From: Rhexocercosporidium sp. MPI-PUGE-AT-0058
Lineage: Eukaryota; Ascomycota; Leotiomycetes; Helotiales
DNA: 64,000 nt
NCBI GenBank assembly: GCA_020746875.1
Contig: JAGTJL010000014.1
Span: 682,001-746,000 of the forward strand
Direction: 5' to 3'
A program made the position numbers and the translations under genes. A model generated the notes under the pieces. That model worked only from the letters and a program-made list of their open reading frames with translations, did not search any database and had not been told where the DNA came from. The first letter of the stretch is position 1. Each line of letters begins with the position of its first letter. Shown one piece after another: positions 1 through 12,014 of the stretch.

Positions 1-1636
1 ATTGAGACGGCATTGAGTTCGCCAGGTTTTCAGCATCCGCGGCCTCGTCGGAGTTAAGGGAATAATAATAATATAGCAGATCGGACGGATATACATTTAA
101 TGTTCAACATCCGAGAGTTCCGGAGCTGGCTGGTCGACCCCCTTCGCTAACACCATCACCAAGCCCCTGCATTGCTACTTAAACCGATCTACCTCCCCAC
201 ATCCCCAACCTCTCTCGACATCACTTCCCTACCGAAACATTTCGTCAGTTGTTTCATACTTCAGACTACAACACATCGTCATTGATATCTAACGACATAC
301 TGCCATTTCCATAATGGAAATCTTTGGAAACGAATTCTTGACTTTGCTGTGCGCGGGAAATACCCAGAGCATCGCCCATCATCGCTCTTTCCGTTTCTGC
401 TGGTCATCAGTTCATTCCCATTGACTTGCATCAGACACATCACAGCTCAGTCTGGGGCATGCATTCTCCATCGCCAACGCTCTTTGTATCTTCAACGAGC
501 TCTTTCCAGCTTCCAAGTGGACAATGTTGAAAACAGAACCTCAACCTGGACCTTTCCTGCTCTTGCCATAGGAGCAGAAGTCTCAGCAACATCACCATAG
601 ACGAACCATTTTGGAGAGGGTGGGCACTAAACGCCGATTTCGACGATCGGGAGTTACCCAACAAGTATTCTTCTCTTTTTGTGATCTAGTTCGGCTACAG
701 TTTGTCGGTTTGCATATGATGTCTAGATTCTGCATCCGTGCAATACACGGAAATTACGTCTGATCAGCTGCAAGGACATTGGGGACGGAGGTGTCTATAT
801 CATGAGATCGGGATGTTCTGTTCCTCTCTCGTGAATATCGACTCTGTCTTCTCCTGCCTTGTCTGAGACTTTTCGAGCCACCACTTTCTCTGCATGAAAG
901 ATCTTGATGTCGGTACACATCTGAAAGCCAACTGCCTCACCTCTAATCACATCAATTCTCTTACTGGTGTTTATGCTTTCTTATATTTCTCGCGATTTCG
1001 CAGCGCCTGTTGGCTTTTCTGTACCGGTCAGCAACGTCTGTGTAGTACCAGTCGCGAATGTTGGTGGCCCTTTCCCCTAATCCCAGTTCCACTTTATTGC
1101 CTCGTTTTCAACGGCAGCCGCATTTTTCCGGCTGGGTCACTGTCAAGGGAATGTTTTCTGCATTTCTGGTACGCGACACGAGCCCTTTCTCCTCATGACT
1201 CTTCACGACAGAATGTCCTGGGAAGTTGCAGGTCCCCTTGAAGGGATAATCTTTCTACGAGAGGAACTTCATGTCCAGGAGGGAGAATGGTACGGAGCCG
1301 CGAGCAAGATGCTTACGGCTGTATGATCCTGCAATGACAAGGACATTGAAAGGACAAAAGACTAGCACGGTAAGCATATTTAATTTTGATCTTTTGGACT
1401 CGACTCACTACCTCAGACACAATGGATGCTAAAAGGGGGTTCTACGGCAACATGGACAATGCCGAAGGCACGATTCGACATTATCAAATCAGAATTAATT
1501 CGGCAGCAAGAAATGGCCCTTGGAGGTCAAATCCTCCTGCCAAGGTCTTACTCTGTAGGGCATTTCTGACGTTTCACAAATGCCATCCTCAGGGCACACA
1601 GATGTCGATCGAAAAAGTCCGCTCCGACAATATGAT

Positions 1637-1704
1637 AGGACGACCGGTTTAACTCGCCGACTCCGACAACAGGACGATCGATTTAACTCGCCGACTCCGG
1701 CCCC
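1637..1704. repeat. 34-bp tandem duplication
   Basis: Two adjacent copies of a 34-base unit (1637-1670 and 1671-1704) both begin AGGACGA and contain TTTAACTCGCCGACTCCG. They differ at a few positions, mostly C/T or G/A changes. A fragment of the same word (CCGGTTTAAC) recurs near 2220. Confidence 0.75.
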
Positions 1705-2754
1705 ACGCCCCCCGTCCTCGCTTTCAACTACCAACCTGTACCACATCAGGAACGCGCAACTTCCGACGGCACGAAAATCACCTCGTTTTACATTGAGAAT
1801 ACGTATACGGATACGCAGTTTCCTGACTGAAAAGCTCTTGGAGATACGAATGACATCGCCTTCTTTTCTAACAGGCGATGCGAGCAGAGGAACGCGCACT
1901 CGCGGCCCAAGCCCACCGAAAGGGCACGGAGGAGGGTCATTAACTATGCTTCCCGTTGTCAAATTCTTTGGCGTCCTATCGGCGGAACTTCACGTCCAGA
2001 ATTCCAACACGGAACTATTGTCAGATTCATCCGTGGACTTCATCCAATCATTGCACGTCTCTTTCGTCCCTTCTGTCCAGAGCAGGCACAACACAGCCCC
2101 CCCTGAACCCACTCTCGCCAGATTAGGTTGTCGGTCGCCGTACTCGCCTCCTCGCGAAAATGTAAATATCCGCCAAACCCCTTTGGAACGTGAAGTGCGA
2201 TAGGACAGACGGCCGGCCGGCCGGTTTAACCTTACACAAGGAAAATACACATGTGGCGCGGGCGTACCGTACCACATCGAATAAAACAAGTGGGAAAAAA
2301 GGATTATCGTGTCTCGTCTCGGGACGACGCAAGCAGCCAGGAATACTGGTGGAATTGTGCCGCCGCCCACATGCTAAATGTCGCGTAGGGGGGGCACATC
2401 CTCCTATCGTACGGAGTATGGTTAAAGTCGTCCGAGGTCAATCTCAGCGTCAATCTCCAAAAGTTGGTCGCCAAGTATTATTCTCAATCAGGGGGACGTG
2501 GCCTGGGACCTGTCGGCATCAACTTCCACCGACCTTCGGGGGCCGGGAAAAGCCCACTTTGTATGAGGAGGTTTGACCAGAATCACGCTCACGCTTTTTC
2601 TGGGTGGGTGCGACATCCCAAGGAATCGGCTTTCGGTGGCCAATGGGGGGCTCAGGGTCCACAGGGGTCCAAAATAGGGGTCCAACCCAAAACTTAGTCG
2701 CTGGGTGCGACAGATACGAGCGAGAAAGTCTGAGATCCACCCTGGAAATCAGGA

Positions 2755-2775
2755 TACAGTACAGTACAGTACTGT
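2755..2775. repeat. TACAG/TACTG short repeat block
   Basis: TACAG is repeated with 5-6 base spacing and runs into its own reverse complement (ACTGT), so the block can pair with itself. Similar words recur in many other intergenic stretches of the window. Confidence 0.7.
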
Positions 2776-3314
2776 CGATGGGATCCGAATGGTCGTATGT
2801 CCCGTACTGCTGTCTCGTACTGCTGTCCCGTCCCGTACCGTGCGATACGTACTGTACGATACGTGCGCATACAAATTGCGATCTCTGCACCGCCAAGTCT
2901 TCTATGGCTATCGAGAATCGACGCAACCACCCTGGACAATCCTGAGATCATCCCCAGAAAAAGTTGTTGGTCTCGGCCTGTCGGGGCAGGGGGCCGCGCA
3001 ACAAAAACCTGCGAGCTGGGCTGCGCTGCAGGGTTCTCTCTGGGGCGCGCAATCTCAACGAACACCTTCCCTATTCGGGACCTTCCTTCGAGAGACGATA
3101 CTTCCTGCTCCTTGGCTGAGAGTAGGGGGGTACAATCTGCTCTTACTTCTTCTCTTCTATATGAGGAGCTTGCCAGCCATAGTTTCTTCCTCTTCGCTCG
3201 GCTTCTTTCGCTTCTGATTCTCTCCTTCGCTTCACTTCGTTCGTTCTCTTGCCTGTTTTTGTGCAGAGCCGATTTCTCCAAGCTATCGTGCACATTCCTT
3301 TTCCCTTCGACGTC

Positions 3315-5041
3315 ATGGCTCCCTCTAAGAGAGAGACAGTACTGTGTCCTGTGGAGGTCAATCAGCTGATCGACGATGGCCACGCAATTGTCATTCTCGA
3401 TCGGAAGGTGTTGAAGTTGGATTCGTGGTTGCAATACCATCCAGGAGGAGACAAGTGTATTCTACACATGGTCGGTAGAGATGCGAGCGACGAGATTGTT
3501 GCGTAGGTTTCTTCGCATGATCCCTGGCCAGAAAAATCACGAGGCTGACGTTGCTTCGTAGGTTTCATCCTGCCGATGTGAGGAAGCAGATGCTCCGGTA
3601 TCAGATTGGCGTGCTCGCAAAGAGATGGGAGAATGTTCTTCCACCGCTTCAGAGAGGGCCCAATCAACCAGTAGAGGAGACTATCGAGATTGAAATTGAC
3701 GATGGATCAGAGACAGAATCCCTGAGCAGTTCGACAAATCTCTCTGAAATTTTTGACAATGACCACCTGAGACCTGGTCTCACTCAACGTCGAACTCGTA
3801 CCGGCTCGGTTTCTTCCCGTTCTTCGGTCTCAGACATGGAAAGCAGCGCCCCGGAGAAGATTGACGTTCAGGTCGATAACAAACTCCCTGAGCTCACGTC
3901 CGAGTCAACCGAGTCAACCGCGCCCATGGACCAAGAAAAGCTTGACGAGATAGCTGATTCTTTCCGTACTCTCATCGCCAAACTAGAGGATCGAGGCCTC
4001 TACAACTGCAACTACTGGGCCTACCTGAGCGACATCGTCAGGTTGACTATCATCTTCTCTACGATGCTCTATTTCCTCCACAAGGGCTGGTATGTGACCT
4101 CATCGATTTTCATGGGTGGTTTCTGGCACCAGATGGTCTTCATTGCCCACGACGCCGGCCACAAAGGTATCACTCACAATTACCACATCGACACGCTCAT
4201 CGGTATGACCATTGGTAACCACCTGGGAGGTCTGTCAATGGGCTGGTGGAAACGTAGCCACAACATCCACCACATCGTGACCAACGACCCCGCTCACGAT
4301 GAAGGAATCCAACATCTTCCCTTCATGGCCGTCTCAACCGAGTTCTTCAAATCCCTCTACTCAACCTATCACGACCGCGTCATGGCCTACAACGCCTTCG
4401 CCCAATTCGTAGTCCCATACCAGAAGTACCTGTACTACCCACTCCTCTGCTTCGGCCGCTTTAACCTCTACGTGCTCTCCCTTGAATTTATCTTCATGGA
4501 CAAGGGACCCAAGTCCAACAGATGGCACCGATTCTACGAGCTCTCCGGACAGATCTTCTTCTGGTTCTGGTTCGGCTACCTGATCATGTGGTGTTCGATC
4601 CCGACGTGGACGCAACGCATCCTCTTCCTCATGATCTCCCACATGGTCACTATGCCACTACACGTGCAGTTCACACTTTCCCACTTCGCCATGTCGACCA
4701 TCACGCCGAGCCGCAACGAGCCCTGGGCACTCCAGCAGCTGCGCACGACCATGGACGTCGATTGTCCGGCTTGGCTGGACTGGATGCACGGCGGTCTGCA
4801 GTTCCAGACTATCCACCACTTGTTCCCTACTATGCCGCGCCATAACCTACGCGCAGCGAGCGAGGAGGTGAAGGTCTGGTCTAAGGATGTAGGTGTTCAG
4901 TATGAGGTGTATGGCTTTGTGGAGTGCAATGGTAAGGTGCTGAGTCGATTGGAGGAGATTGGACGACAGGCGCGGTACATGAAGGAATGCCAGGAGAGGG
5001 TCTTGAATGATGGGGAGTTTTTGCGCGGGCACTGGGAATGA
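3315..5041 (+). CDS. Delta-8 sphingolipid desaturase (cytochrome b5 fusion)
   Basis: Two exons, 3315-3502 and 3562-5041, encode 555 residues. The 59-bp intron has a GTAGGT donor and a TAG acceptor, and splicing joins EIVA to FHPADV. The N-terminus is a cytochrome b5 domain with the heme motif HPGGDK at residues 42-47 and the second heme histidine at about 65. A Ser/Glu-rich linker follows (about 100-190), then the membrane fatty-acyl desaturase domain. Its three histidine boxes are HDAGH (about 259), HNIHH (about 296) and QTIHH (about 478); the Gln in box 3 is typical of front-end b5-fusion desaturases. In fungi this architecture introduces the delta-8 double bond into the long-chain base of ceramide on its way to glucosylceramide, in the ER membrane. 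Acyl front-end desaturases share the layout, so the exact substrate is inferred from length and box sequences. The ATG at 3315 follows a CT-rich leader. Confidence 0.9.
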
Positions 5042-5368
5042 TTTTTTGACGTCTTCCGTGTTTTGATTTTGGGCTTTTGTTTAGATGGCGAGTTTTGGAT
5101 GTTGATATTGTACAGTACTATACCAGGATTAAGATACAGATACAGATCCAGTTACGTTCAGATACCGCACATAATTAGGGTTTACAGGTTCCTTTGTTCT
5201 TCTGCAGTGCGAACAGTGCAGTACCGTGCAGTGCTTTGCATTGCAAGTACCGGATGCCGTTATGTTCCTATTGGTACATTCCATTTCCCGGCGCTTCCGA
5301 GATCTTACTACTGAGTCTCGTCCCGGCTTGTCCTGTCTTGTCTATTTCCTGACAAGTGCAAGTCTCGA

Positions 5369-5385
5369 GTAAGTAAGTAAGTAAG
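5369..5385. repeat. (GTAA)4 microsatellite
   Basis: Four perfect tandem copies of a tetranucleotide in a gene-free convergent spacer. Confidence 0.85.
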
Positions 5386-5447
5386 CACTCCGGTACTAAA
5401 ATTAGAATCATCCAATTTCCAAGAGCTTTGCTTATCTTAACTACACT

Positions 5448-5465
5448 TACAGTACAGTACAGTAC
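5448..5465. repeat. (TACAG)n short repeat block
   Basis: Three overlapping TACAGTAC words, the same family as the block at 2755. Confidence 0.75.
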
Positions 5466-5521
5466 ATTATACTAGGCCTTCCTTCGTCCGCCGTCTCCGC
5501 GCCATCTCCGCAGCGCCGCCC

Positions 5522-7340
5522 TCAACTCCCCTTACGCCTCCGCGCCGCCGAAGTCCGAGCAGAGGTACTACAGCGAGCGGACCCCGGCTTCGAAGCCGCA
5601 GCTGGGAAATTCGAATAGTACGAGCTGGAATAAGATGGCGTCCTTATCCCCTGGTGACGCGGCGCGATGTACGATGATGTTGAGCGCGAGCTGGTGCCCG
5701 TGCTGGAGAGGGTGAGGGGTGGTTTTAGTTTGTTGGTGCTGGTTGTGTAAGGGGGTGTGGAGCGGCGGCCGTTGAGTGGTATGGTATAGGCTGAGGATGA
5801 GGATGAGGATGTGCAGCTCTCACGCTCGCGTGGTCGGGAAAGGGGGTCGCTGGGGCGGGATTCGTGGGATGGGGTGTGAGGACGGGTGCTGTATGGTGTG
5901 CCGTATACATCTCTTGAAGGTGAGCGTGCTGGATGAGGTGTTGTCTCATTGTCGTCGTTGTTGTCTCCGTTGCTACCATTGTAGTGGGATGTATAGGGCA
6001 CCGTCTCATTACCCCTGTTGGTAGTCTTGTTCTGCTTATAAGGAACCCCATAGCCAGTTCTTCTCTCGCGGAAGTCCGACCAGGTGGGCTGGTGGGAAGT
6101 ATTAAGCGCCGTGCCATTCATCCTATTATAGGGGACGCCATACCCAGTTCTCTCTCTGCGAGTCTGAGATCGGCCGCGACGTCTACGCTCTTCGACGCCT
6201 TCCCCAGAATCAACATCGAAGTCGGAAGTCTCATTGGTATTGGCGTTCTTCTTTGAGTTGGATAACTCCAACTTCAACATCAAGTCCAGCACATACTCTT
6301 CTCTCTCTTGCGTGGCGTTATAACCATCTAGACCTGGGTCTTGATCCCAGCCGTAAGGTTCTGGACGGCGAATTTCTGGGACGAGGAGGCGGAGTTCGGC
6401 GTCTCGCCTTTTGAGCTGTTCGCGTTGCTGTATTTCTTGTTCGATCTTTTGCTCTGCGGTGAGGTCTTGCTCTGGCGAGGTTGAAGTTGAGGTTGAGGTT
6501 GAGGGTGCTTGTTGAGCGATGGGGAGTGTGGAGGTGTGGAGGCACTCCGGCAGTTGTTGTTCTTGCCGGCGCTCGCTTGATTGTCCATTCATCTCAGCCG
6601 GTCTATCTCCCGTCTCATGTTCTTTCTCTCTCTCCTCCCCACTACACCAGCATATCCTGTTGTTCCTCCACTCCTCTATCAACAAGCACTCAGCCTTACT
6701 CAATGGCCCCTTTCTCACTCTCCTCTCTCCCTCACTAATCACTCCACTAGCTGCTTCCACGACCTTACAGAACTCACACCCCTCCTCCCTGACAAACACA
6801 ACCGTCAAGCGGTCTCTCTTTGCACCTTCCGCGATATACTCCAACGCTCGATCTTGAAAGATGGAGCATGGTATCAAAGCATCGGATTCGTATTCCGATT
6901 TAGGTATAATCGTGGTTGTTAGCTCAGGACAGAGAGATATGGTATGTAGTAGTTTCTGCAGCGTTTCGATATATTCCAAGCGAGCAGATGGGGGTGTCGC
7001 GAGGATTGAGGTGTGAAGGGCTGTAAGGAGGCTGGCTGTTGGGCCGGGTGTGAGGATCTCGGTTTTAGTTTGAGAATGAGGCTGGGTTTGGGAGGAGGAA
7101 GCTGTGTTGGTGGGACCGATTTTGGAGGCATCTTCCTTTGATGCGCGGCGGGAGGTTTTGCTGAGTCTGTGGGAGGGTACATGTTAGTTGTTCTGGTTCT
7201 TTCTATATTCGGGTGTTTCCTTCTCCTTTATAGTGGGATGGATTAGGGGATAGGGTGGGGAGGAGGAAGGAAATGACGAACCTCCTGAAGGGGTTGCTGA
7301 AGCTGGGCATTCTGCTTGGTGGAGGCTTGTCGTTGAGCAT
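5522..7340 (-). CDS. Unknown protein with YGVPY repeats
   Basis: Two exons on the minus strand, 7340-7282 and 7166-5522, encode 567 residues. The 115-bp intron has a GTTCGT donor and a CCACAG acceptor, and phase is kept across it. I do not recognise the family. The N-terminal third is globular: a helical stretch around ARLEYIETLQ, and a Cys-containing motif EEGCEFCKVVE followed by RICWCSG, which could bind a metal or form disulfides. The middle is charged (Glu/Gln/Arg). The C-terminal half is disordered, rich in Ser, Thr, Pro and Arg, and carries two copies of RTGYGVPY and one YGTPY. The gene is convergent with the desaturase and follows the GPATCH1-like gene on the same strand. An additional intron in the low-complexity C-terminus cannot be excluded. 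Confidence 0.7.
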
Positions 7341-7974
7341 TTTTGCGTTGGTTGCTTTTTGGGTCGAGTAATAGTTATGGCTCGTGTTGCAGTGAGGGCG
7401 TGGATAAGCGAAACTTCAAAAGTGAGTTCTTGAAGTGGCCGGAAGTGAAGGTGAGATGAGAAAAGAAGGAAAGCAAGAGATGAAGAAAAACCCAGAGACT
7501 TTTGTGTGCGCCCTGAGCTAAGGAAATGCAAGTGACGGGTTTCTGCACTATCGTGCCTTATCAGATTGTAGTTTGGTAAAGTGCGTCGCTTTGTTTTGTG
7601 GTTTGAGGTAGCGAGATAGTTAGGTTGGGGTGGGGTGGGTGTTTTGATGGAAGCGAGCGAGGCTAGGCGGGGCAAACCTACTTTCTGAGCGGAGGGGGAG
7701 ATAGTGAAGCAATAAGCGAGAGCTTCGCAATAGGAATCCGAAGCTGGAGCGATACACCGGAGAAGCAATTTCAAGTAGATGTTCCAATGTGCGACGCTGA
7801 GATAGCTTTATCAGCTTTTTGGTAGTAGAACTGGAAGTGTGAAAGGGATTGAGGACATGGAAGAAGTAGGGACGTGTAGTGAAGATAGTTAATACTTTGA
7901 AGTCCACCGAGCTTATCATACATATCATCTCAGTGATGTAGTCTATTGGGATGTTAAATTCCGTTGAGATAGCC
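7341..7974. other. Intergenic spacer
   Basis: This is the promoter and leader of the downstream YGVPY-repeat gene plus the 3' end of the GPATCH1-like gene. Open frames here lack any recognisable domain. Confidence 0.6.
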
Positions 7975-10149
7975 TCAATCCTCATCATCGCTATCATCTC
8001 CAAAAATGGCCTTGAAGACCGCTTCCCCAGCTTTCTGACCTTCTAATGCATCATTCCTCTCAGCATCAACCACAACAACCTCTTTCTGTACTTCAACGGG
8101 AGCCGCAACTGGCTCAGTAGTCGCACCAACCACGCCATCATGCCTCTGCTGGTAACTTGCCCTCATCATCTCATCAATAGAGCTTTGTGAAACAACATCT
8201 GGCGCCAACTTTCTAGATGCTAAGTTTTCCTCGCCATGCTCTGTCGCGCCAGGTTGAACATGACCCGGTGGTTTAACATTGAACCTTTTACAAAGAAGCC
8301 TTGACGGATACCACTCCTTTGAGCTTCTGGTCATGGGGCCGTACATGCCCAATTTCGCAGCTTGCTCGGCTGGATCCTCTATTTTGGGTGCTGGTTTACT
8401 CAAGAGAGAGGCTGAATCGGGGGTATCGGAGGCGAGCTTTGGTGCGGTGGTGGAAGACGTAAAACGTGTAGCCATCATGCCTGACATGGGTTTGAAGATC
8501 TGGGCGCAGTTGGCAAATTCTCTAAGCTCTTTCAACCAGTCCTCCTTGGACACACCTGGGCTCCTTTCGGGCAGGTCAAGATTGCTACCAGCTTGATTCT
8601 CCAGGTAGGCTCGATAACGACTCCTCTTCCCTTCATCTTCGCCATAGGGCATAAAGCCGCTGGCGCCTCGACTGAGTGCTGCATCAGCAGTGTATTTGTC
8701 GACCTTTGGTATTTGCGCTAGAAGCTCTCTTTGTCGCTCTTCCGCTGTTATGCTGTATCCTTTCGGTATTTCACCCAGGGCAGCAGGAAGATTGGACTTT
8801 CCAGACGCAGAGACTAGTCTTTCTCTAGCAGCAGGACTAAGGAAATCAAAAACGGATTTCCCAGGTAAAGCTGCTTCTCCTAGTATTGAGGCACGGGACT
8901 TCGGATCGAGTTTCGATGCTTTCGCTGCATCTGCTGTAGAAAGGTACGCAGTGCTTTGAGGGCTGTCTTTAGGTTGTTTCGATGATTTCCATCCCTCAGG
9001 AATTTTTGGTGCTTCATGTTCGCCTGTAGATTGCGTGACAGACGAAAACTCGTCCTGACTGCTCAATATAAATCCGTCTAGCGGCAAACGACCATCATGA
9101 CACTTTCGAAACCCAATTGCAGCTTTTGCCATCGCAGCCTTCTTCGAAATGAAAACAGGTTTGGAGGAAAGTAACGGGTTGATAGCTCCTTTGGCTGCCT
9201 TCTTCTTTTTCTTATCCCCTCCTATGACACGGTTGTAAGATATCCTAGGACCAATTTCGTACGGGTCCTCGTCGTCCGACCCTGTATCGTTTAGAATGCC
9301 AATACCTATTCCACCACGCACAGGTTTTTTCTTCTTTTTTGATGTCTTGGGAGCGAGTAACCCTCCATGGTCTTCGTCCTCATCGTCAGACCTGTGTGTG
9401 ACTGAGCCTGTGCCATGATTTGACGATAACTTCGTCTCCCCATCAAATCCAAGTCCCTTGTGATCGTTCTTCCGAATGAAGCTAATCATATGCGTGTTCT
9501 CCGGTGCAAAGAGATGTGTAGTGTTCCCATCATCACCAGTTTTCTCTACGCCGTCTAGGCGTGCTTTTCGTCGTACCTTTGGGCCAACGCCTTGTCCTTC
9601 TTTCCAACCCATTTTCTTCAGCAACTTGACTCCAATGGTGTCTCCTTCTATCCGGAACAAATCAATGTATGCCCCCCGTCGGTTGGTATCATCTTGTGTA
9701 GACCCCAGCCCAGCAAACCCTTCAGCCGTTTGGACTCGTCTCCCATCTTCAGCGTCCGCGATATCTTCCTCATCCATGAAGTCCTCGGGCCGTTGCTGAG
9801 CTTTTTTTGGTTCATCCTTCTTTCGACTGGTGCGCGAAGAAACGAAAGTCGAGGGTGTCCATCCCTCTTTCGAACCTACAGTATTGTAATACCTGTATAA
9901 CGTCAGTGTTGCTACTTGAACTATACATGGAGGAATCTCTTACCCTGCGCTGAATCCGCCAGTAAATGCGCCATGAAGACGCTTCAAGCCCCTCTCATCT
10001 CTAACCTCCTGCTTCCACACAGGTACGTAGGAACCATCGTCTCGGACGTCAGGGTCGAGGGGGGGAAGAGGCGTGCCAAAGACTACGAAAGGCGACTGCT
10101 GGGCCTGGAGATCCGCCTCGAAGTTTGCGCGAGACCGTTTACCGGACAT
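7975..10149 (-). CDS. G-patch domain protein, GPATCH1 type
   Basis: Two exons, 10149-9944 and 9892-7975, encode 707 residues. The 51-bp intron has a GTAAGA donor and a TACAG acceptor. The N-terminus (about 20-110) has the conserved GPATCH1 pre-domain ([39 protein letters not shown] broken by the intron). A G-patch follows at about residues 153-197 ([19 protein letters not shown]). G-patch proteins activate DEAH-box helicases, and GPATCH1 orthologues act with the spliceosome in the nucleus. The rest is largely disordered, with Lys-rich patches consistent with nuclear localisation and a conserved motif [19 protein letters not shown]. The C-terminus is acidic (GDDSDDED). The gene is divergent from KIN1, with about 1.9 kb between the two start codons. 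Confidence 0.9.
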
Positions 10150-12014
10150 TGTGAAAACATGAGCGCAAAAGGTATGCCGGGCTTCCTTCGAAGCTACTGT
10201 GCTGAGATAGGAGGGAAGGCTACGTGAACATTTCAGCCTTGTGTTGGTTGAGGGAGGAAAGAAAGGGAGGAGACGTTTCTGATTGGTTTGCAGCCGCGAG
10301 GGGCTATTTTAGGCTAGCGGTCAAGCATCCTCGGGTATTCAATAAGGCATTCTAGATGTCCAACTATTTTGATGCTGCTGCCCAATATTATTTCCACTCT
10401 CACCCGAATGATCTGGGCACTCTGCTATCTATCATTATTAGTAGAATATTGCTTTACATGAATCTCGAATCAAAATTTCTCAAAAAAGCTGAGTTGAAGC
10501 ATCGCTGGGTTTACCAACTTCATCTAACCTGCCCTTCCCCGGATTCTGCTGGGATTCTTGGATTTGGAAACCTGGGAGTGGGGAATCGAGTTCATCTAAT
10601 TATCTAATATCGGTAGCATCATGTACTGTTGTCAATAGAGTTCTCAGAGCATTGAGTCTTGTACCGGTTAGTCTTTTCTTCTTCTTCTTCTTTCTTTCAT
10701 TAACAACTTCTTATCTGGACTGCATCTTCCCGTCGTCGCCATCAATTAGTCCATGCAGATCTTATTTCTCCCAAATCCTCAGCTCCAACCGAAGACACTC
10801 CTGAAAGGCTAAGACTTGGTGATACTTAATGCATCTCGACGTCAAAGGCTTATAAAAACCTGGCCAGCAGATGCGCTGCTCTGACCAATCTATGCAATGG
10901 GGAAGGAGAGCTGCATGAAATCGGCATTTTTACGAATAAAGGAAAGTTTCATTCGCGTGCGTGATTGTTGCTTTCAGACCGCAATCTCTTGTTGCTGCAG
11001 GTCTCAGATCCACCCAGCTGGGCTTCAACCCGGTATTCTTCCTGCAGCAGCGGTTCAAATTCTTGATATCAGATCAGTATAACAATAGTTGGCAAGACAG
11101 GGGAAGAGAGGACATGTGAAGGTCAGCTGTATGCAGAGGATATATATATAGACTGTATTTGGAAAGGCCTCTGATTGAAACGGCTCTTAACACTTAGCTA
11201 CCTGCCTATCGTCGGGCCGTAAAATTCCTAACCAGATAAAGTGTAGTTGAACTCAGTAACCTGCTTCGACTGTCCTGTCCTGCCTTGCTTGTCTCAGAAC
11301 AAGAAATAATGAAGTCAGGGGCGGAGGGAAATCGCTTGACCTGAATGGTAATCAACAGCCTCGTCTGACGCCCGGGTCTGACAGCGAAACCGAGCATGAT
11401 CCATGTGACGCCTACCTATCCATCACTGTGATTCTGCAAAGATACTTTCGTAAAGAATCAGACAGAGGTAGATTTTCTTGTTGCACTACCTATCTTCTAG
11501 CACCTATTTTTGGCCCCAGAGTTCCCCGCGACTTGGTCTGAACTCCAGCTGGCTGCACTGGAGTGAGTGCCTGGGTACGGAGAATTGTAGACTGTACAGT
11601 AACTGGGTTGAGCTGGCAAAGAAGCTCCCACGTCTCCCTCCCCCCTCTCTCCCTCGCCGTTTGTTTGCGCCAACAATTCATCCATCCTCCCCTATCTCCC
11701 TTACTCACCAGCCACCACGATCGACACTCTGCCCTTCCCCTTCCCATCTGCTCACCCTCGCAAATTGGGTCCTTCGTGTTGCTACGCATTTCACTTGATT
11801 TGATTCACCCCTTTGGCGACGCAATCACGGCACTCGAAAGCTCGACGTTGCCAGGACAGTCCAGTACAGTCCAGTACAGGAGTGACGTTGCCACTGCGAG
11901 ATCAGTCAGGGGTGTTGGTAAGGTATTGACACGGCCCTGCGCCGAAACCAGACAAGATCCTTCGGGGGCGGCTGAATCGACCTTCTGGGCTGGGGAACGA
12001 AACGAACGAAGAAC
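10150..12014. other. Divergent promoter region, GPATCH1-like / KIN1
   Basis: No supported gene lies between the two divergent starts. A 9-bp inverted repeat (TGCTGCAGG at 10993-11001, CCTGCAGCA at 11041-11049) could form a stem with a loop of about 39 nt. A pyrimidine-rich leader with CAGTCCAGTACAG words lies upstream of the kinase ATG (about 11630-11880). Long gene-free leaders are common in front of fungal signalling kinases. Confidence 0.55.

Larger units (their letters stand above)
1..3314. other. Gene-poor left end
   Basis: No convincing gene is visible. Short open frames occur on both strands but none shows a family motif, a long uninterrupted frame or a consistent set of splice sites. 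A pyrimidine-rich stretch around 190-310 resembles a fungal 5' leader and is followed by an ATG at 314, but that frame closes after 37 codons. The right end (about 3120-3314) is the CT-rich leader of the desaturase gene. The region holds a 34-bp tandem duplication (1637-1704), a GGCCGGCC palindromic run near 2212 and a TACAGTAC repeat block at 2755. Confidence 0.6.
5042..5521. other. Convergent 3' intergenic region
   Basis: No gene is seen. The region lies between the stop codons of the desaturase (+) and the YGVPY-repeat protein (-). It holds degenerate CAGTGC/CAGTAC words near 5205-5240, a (GTAA)4 microsatellite at 5369-5385 and a TACAG repeat at 5448-5465. Confidence 0.7.

Noticed and set aside
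314..1250. A gene starting at the ATG at 314 after a leader-like CT-rich stretch
   Set aside because: The frame closes after 37 codons and I found no splice combination giving a domain or a longer chain.
1637..1704. CRISPR-like direct repeats
   Set aside because: Only two adjacent copies without spacers, in a eukaryotic genome; a simple tandem duplication.
1580..3440. Several overlapping open frames of 100-250 codons on both strands
   Set aside because: They overlap each other on both strands, are rich in Arg/Ser/Tyr from GC-skewed repeats and show no family motif.
3315..5041. Annotation as a delta-6/delta-5 fatty-acid front-end desaturase
   Set aside because: Shares architecture, but length, linker and histidine-box context fit the fungal sphingolipid delta-8 group better; substrate not proven.
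7184..8003. Minus-strand frames between the two minus-strand genes
   Set aside because: They overlap the first exon and intron of the YGVPY-repeat gene or its promoter and show no domain.
11041..11060. GGTTCAAAT-like tRNA T-loop word
   Set aside because: No acceptor stem, D-arm or anticodon arm could be fitted around it.
10897..11082. Small Cys-rich ORF (61 codons)
   Set aside because: Its CCC run comes from a palindromic GCTGCAGG repeat, with no signal peptide and no splice support.
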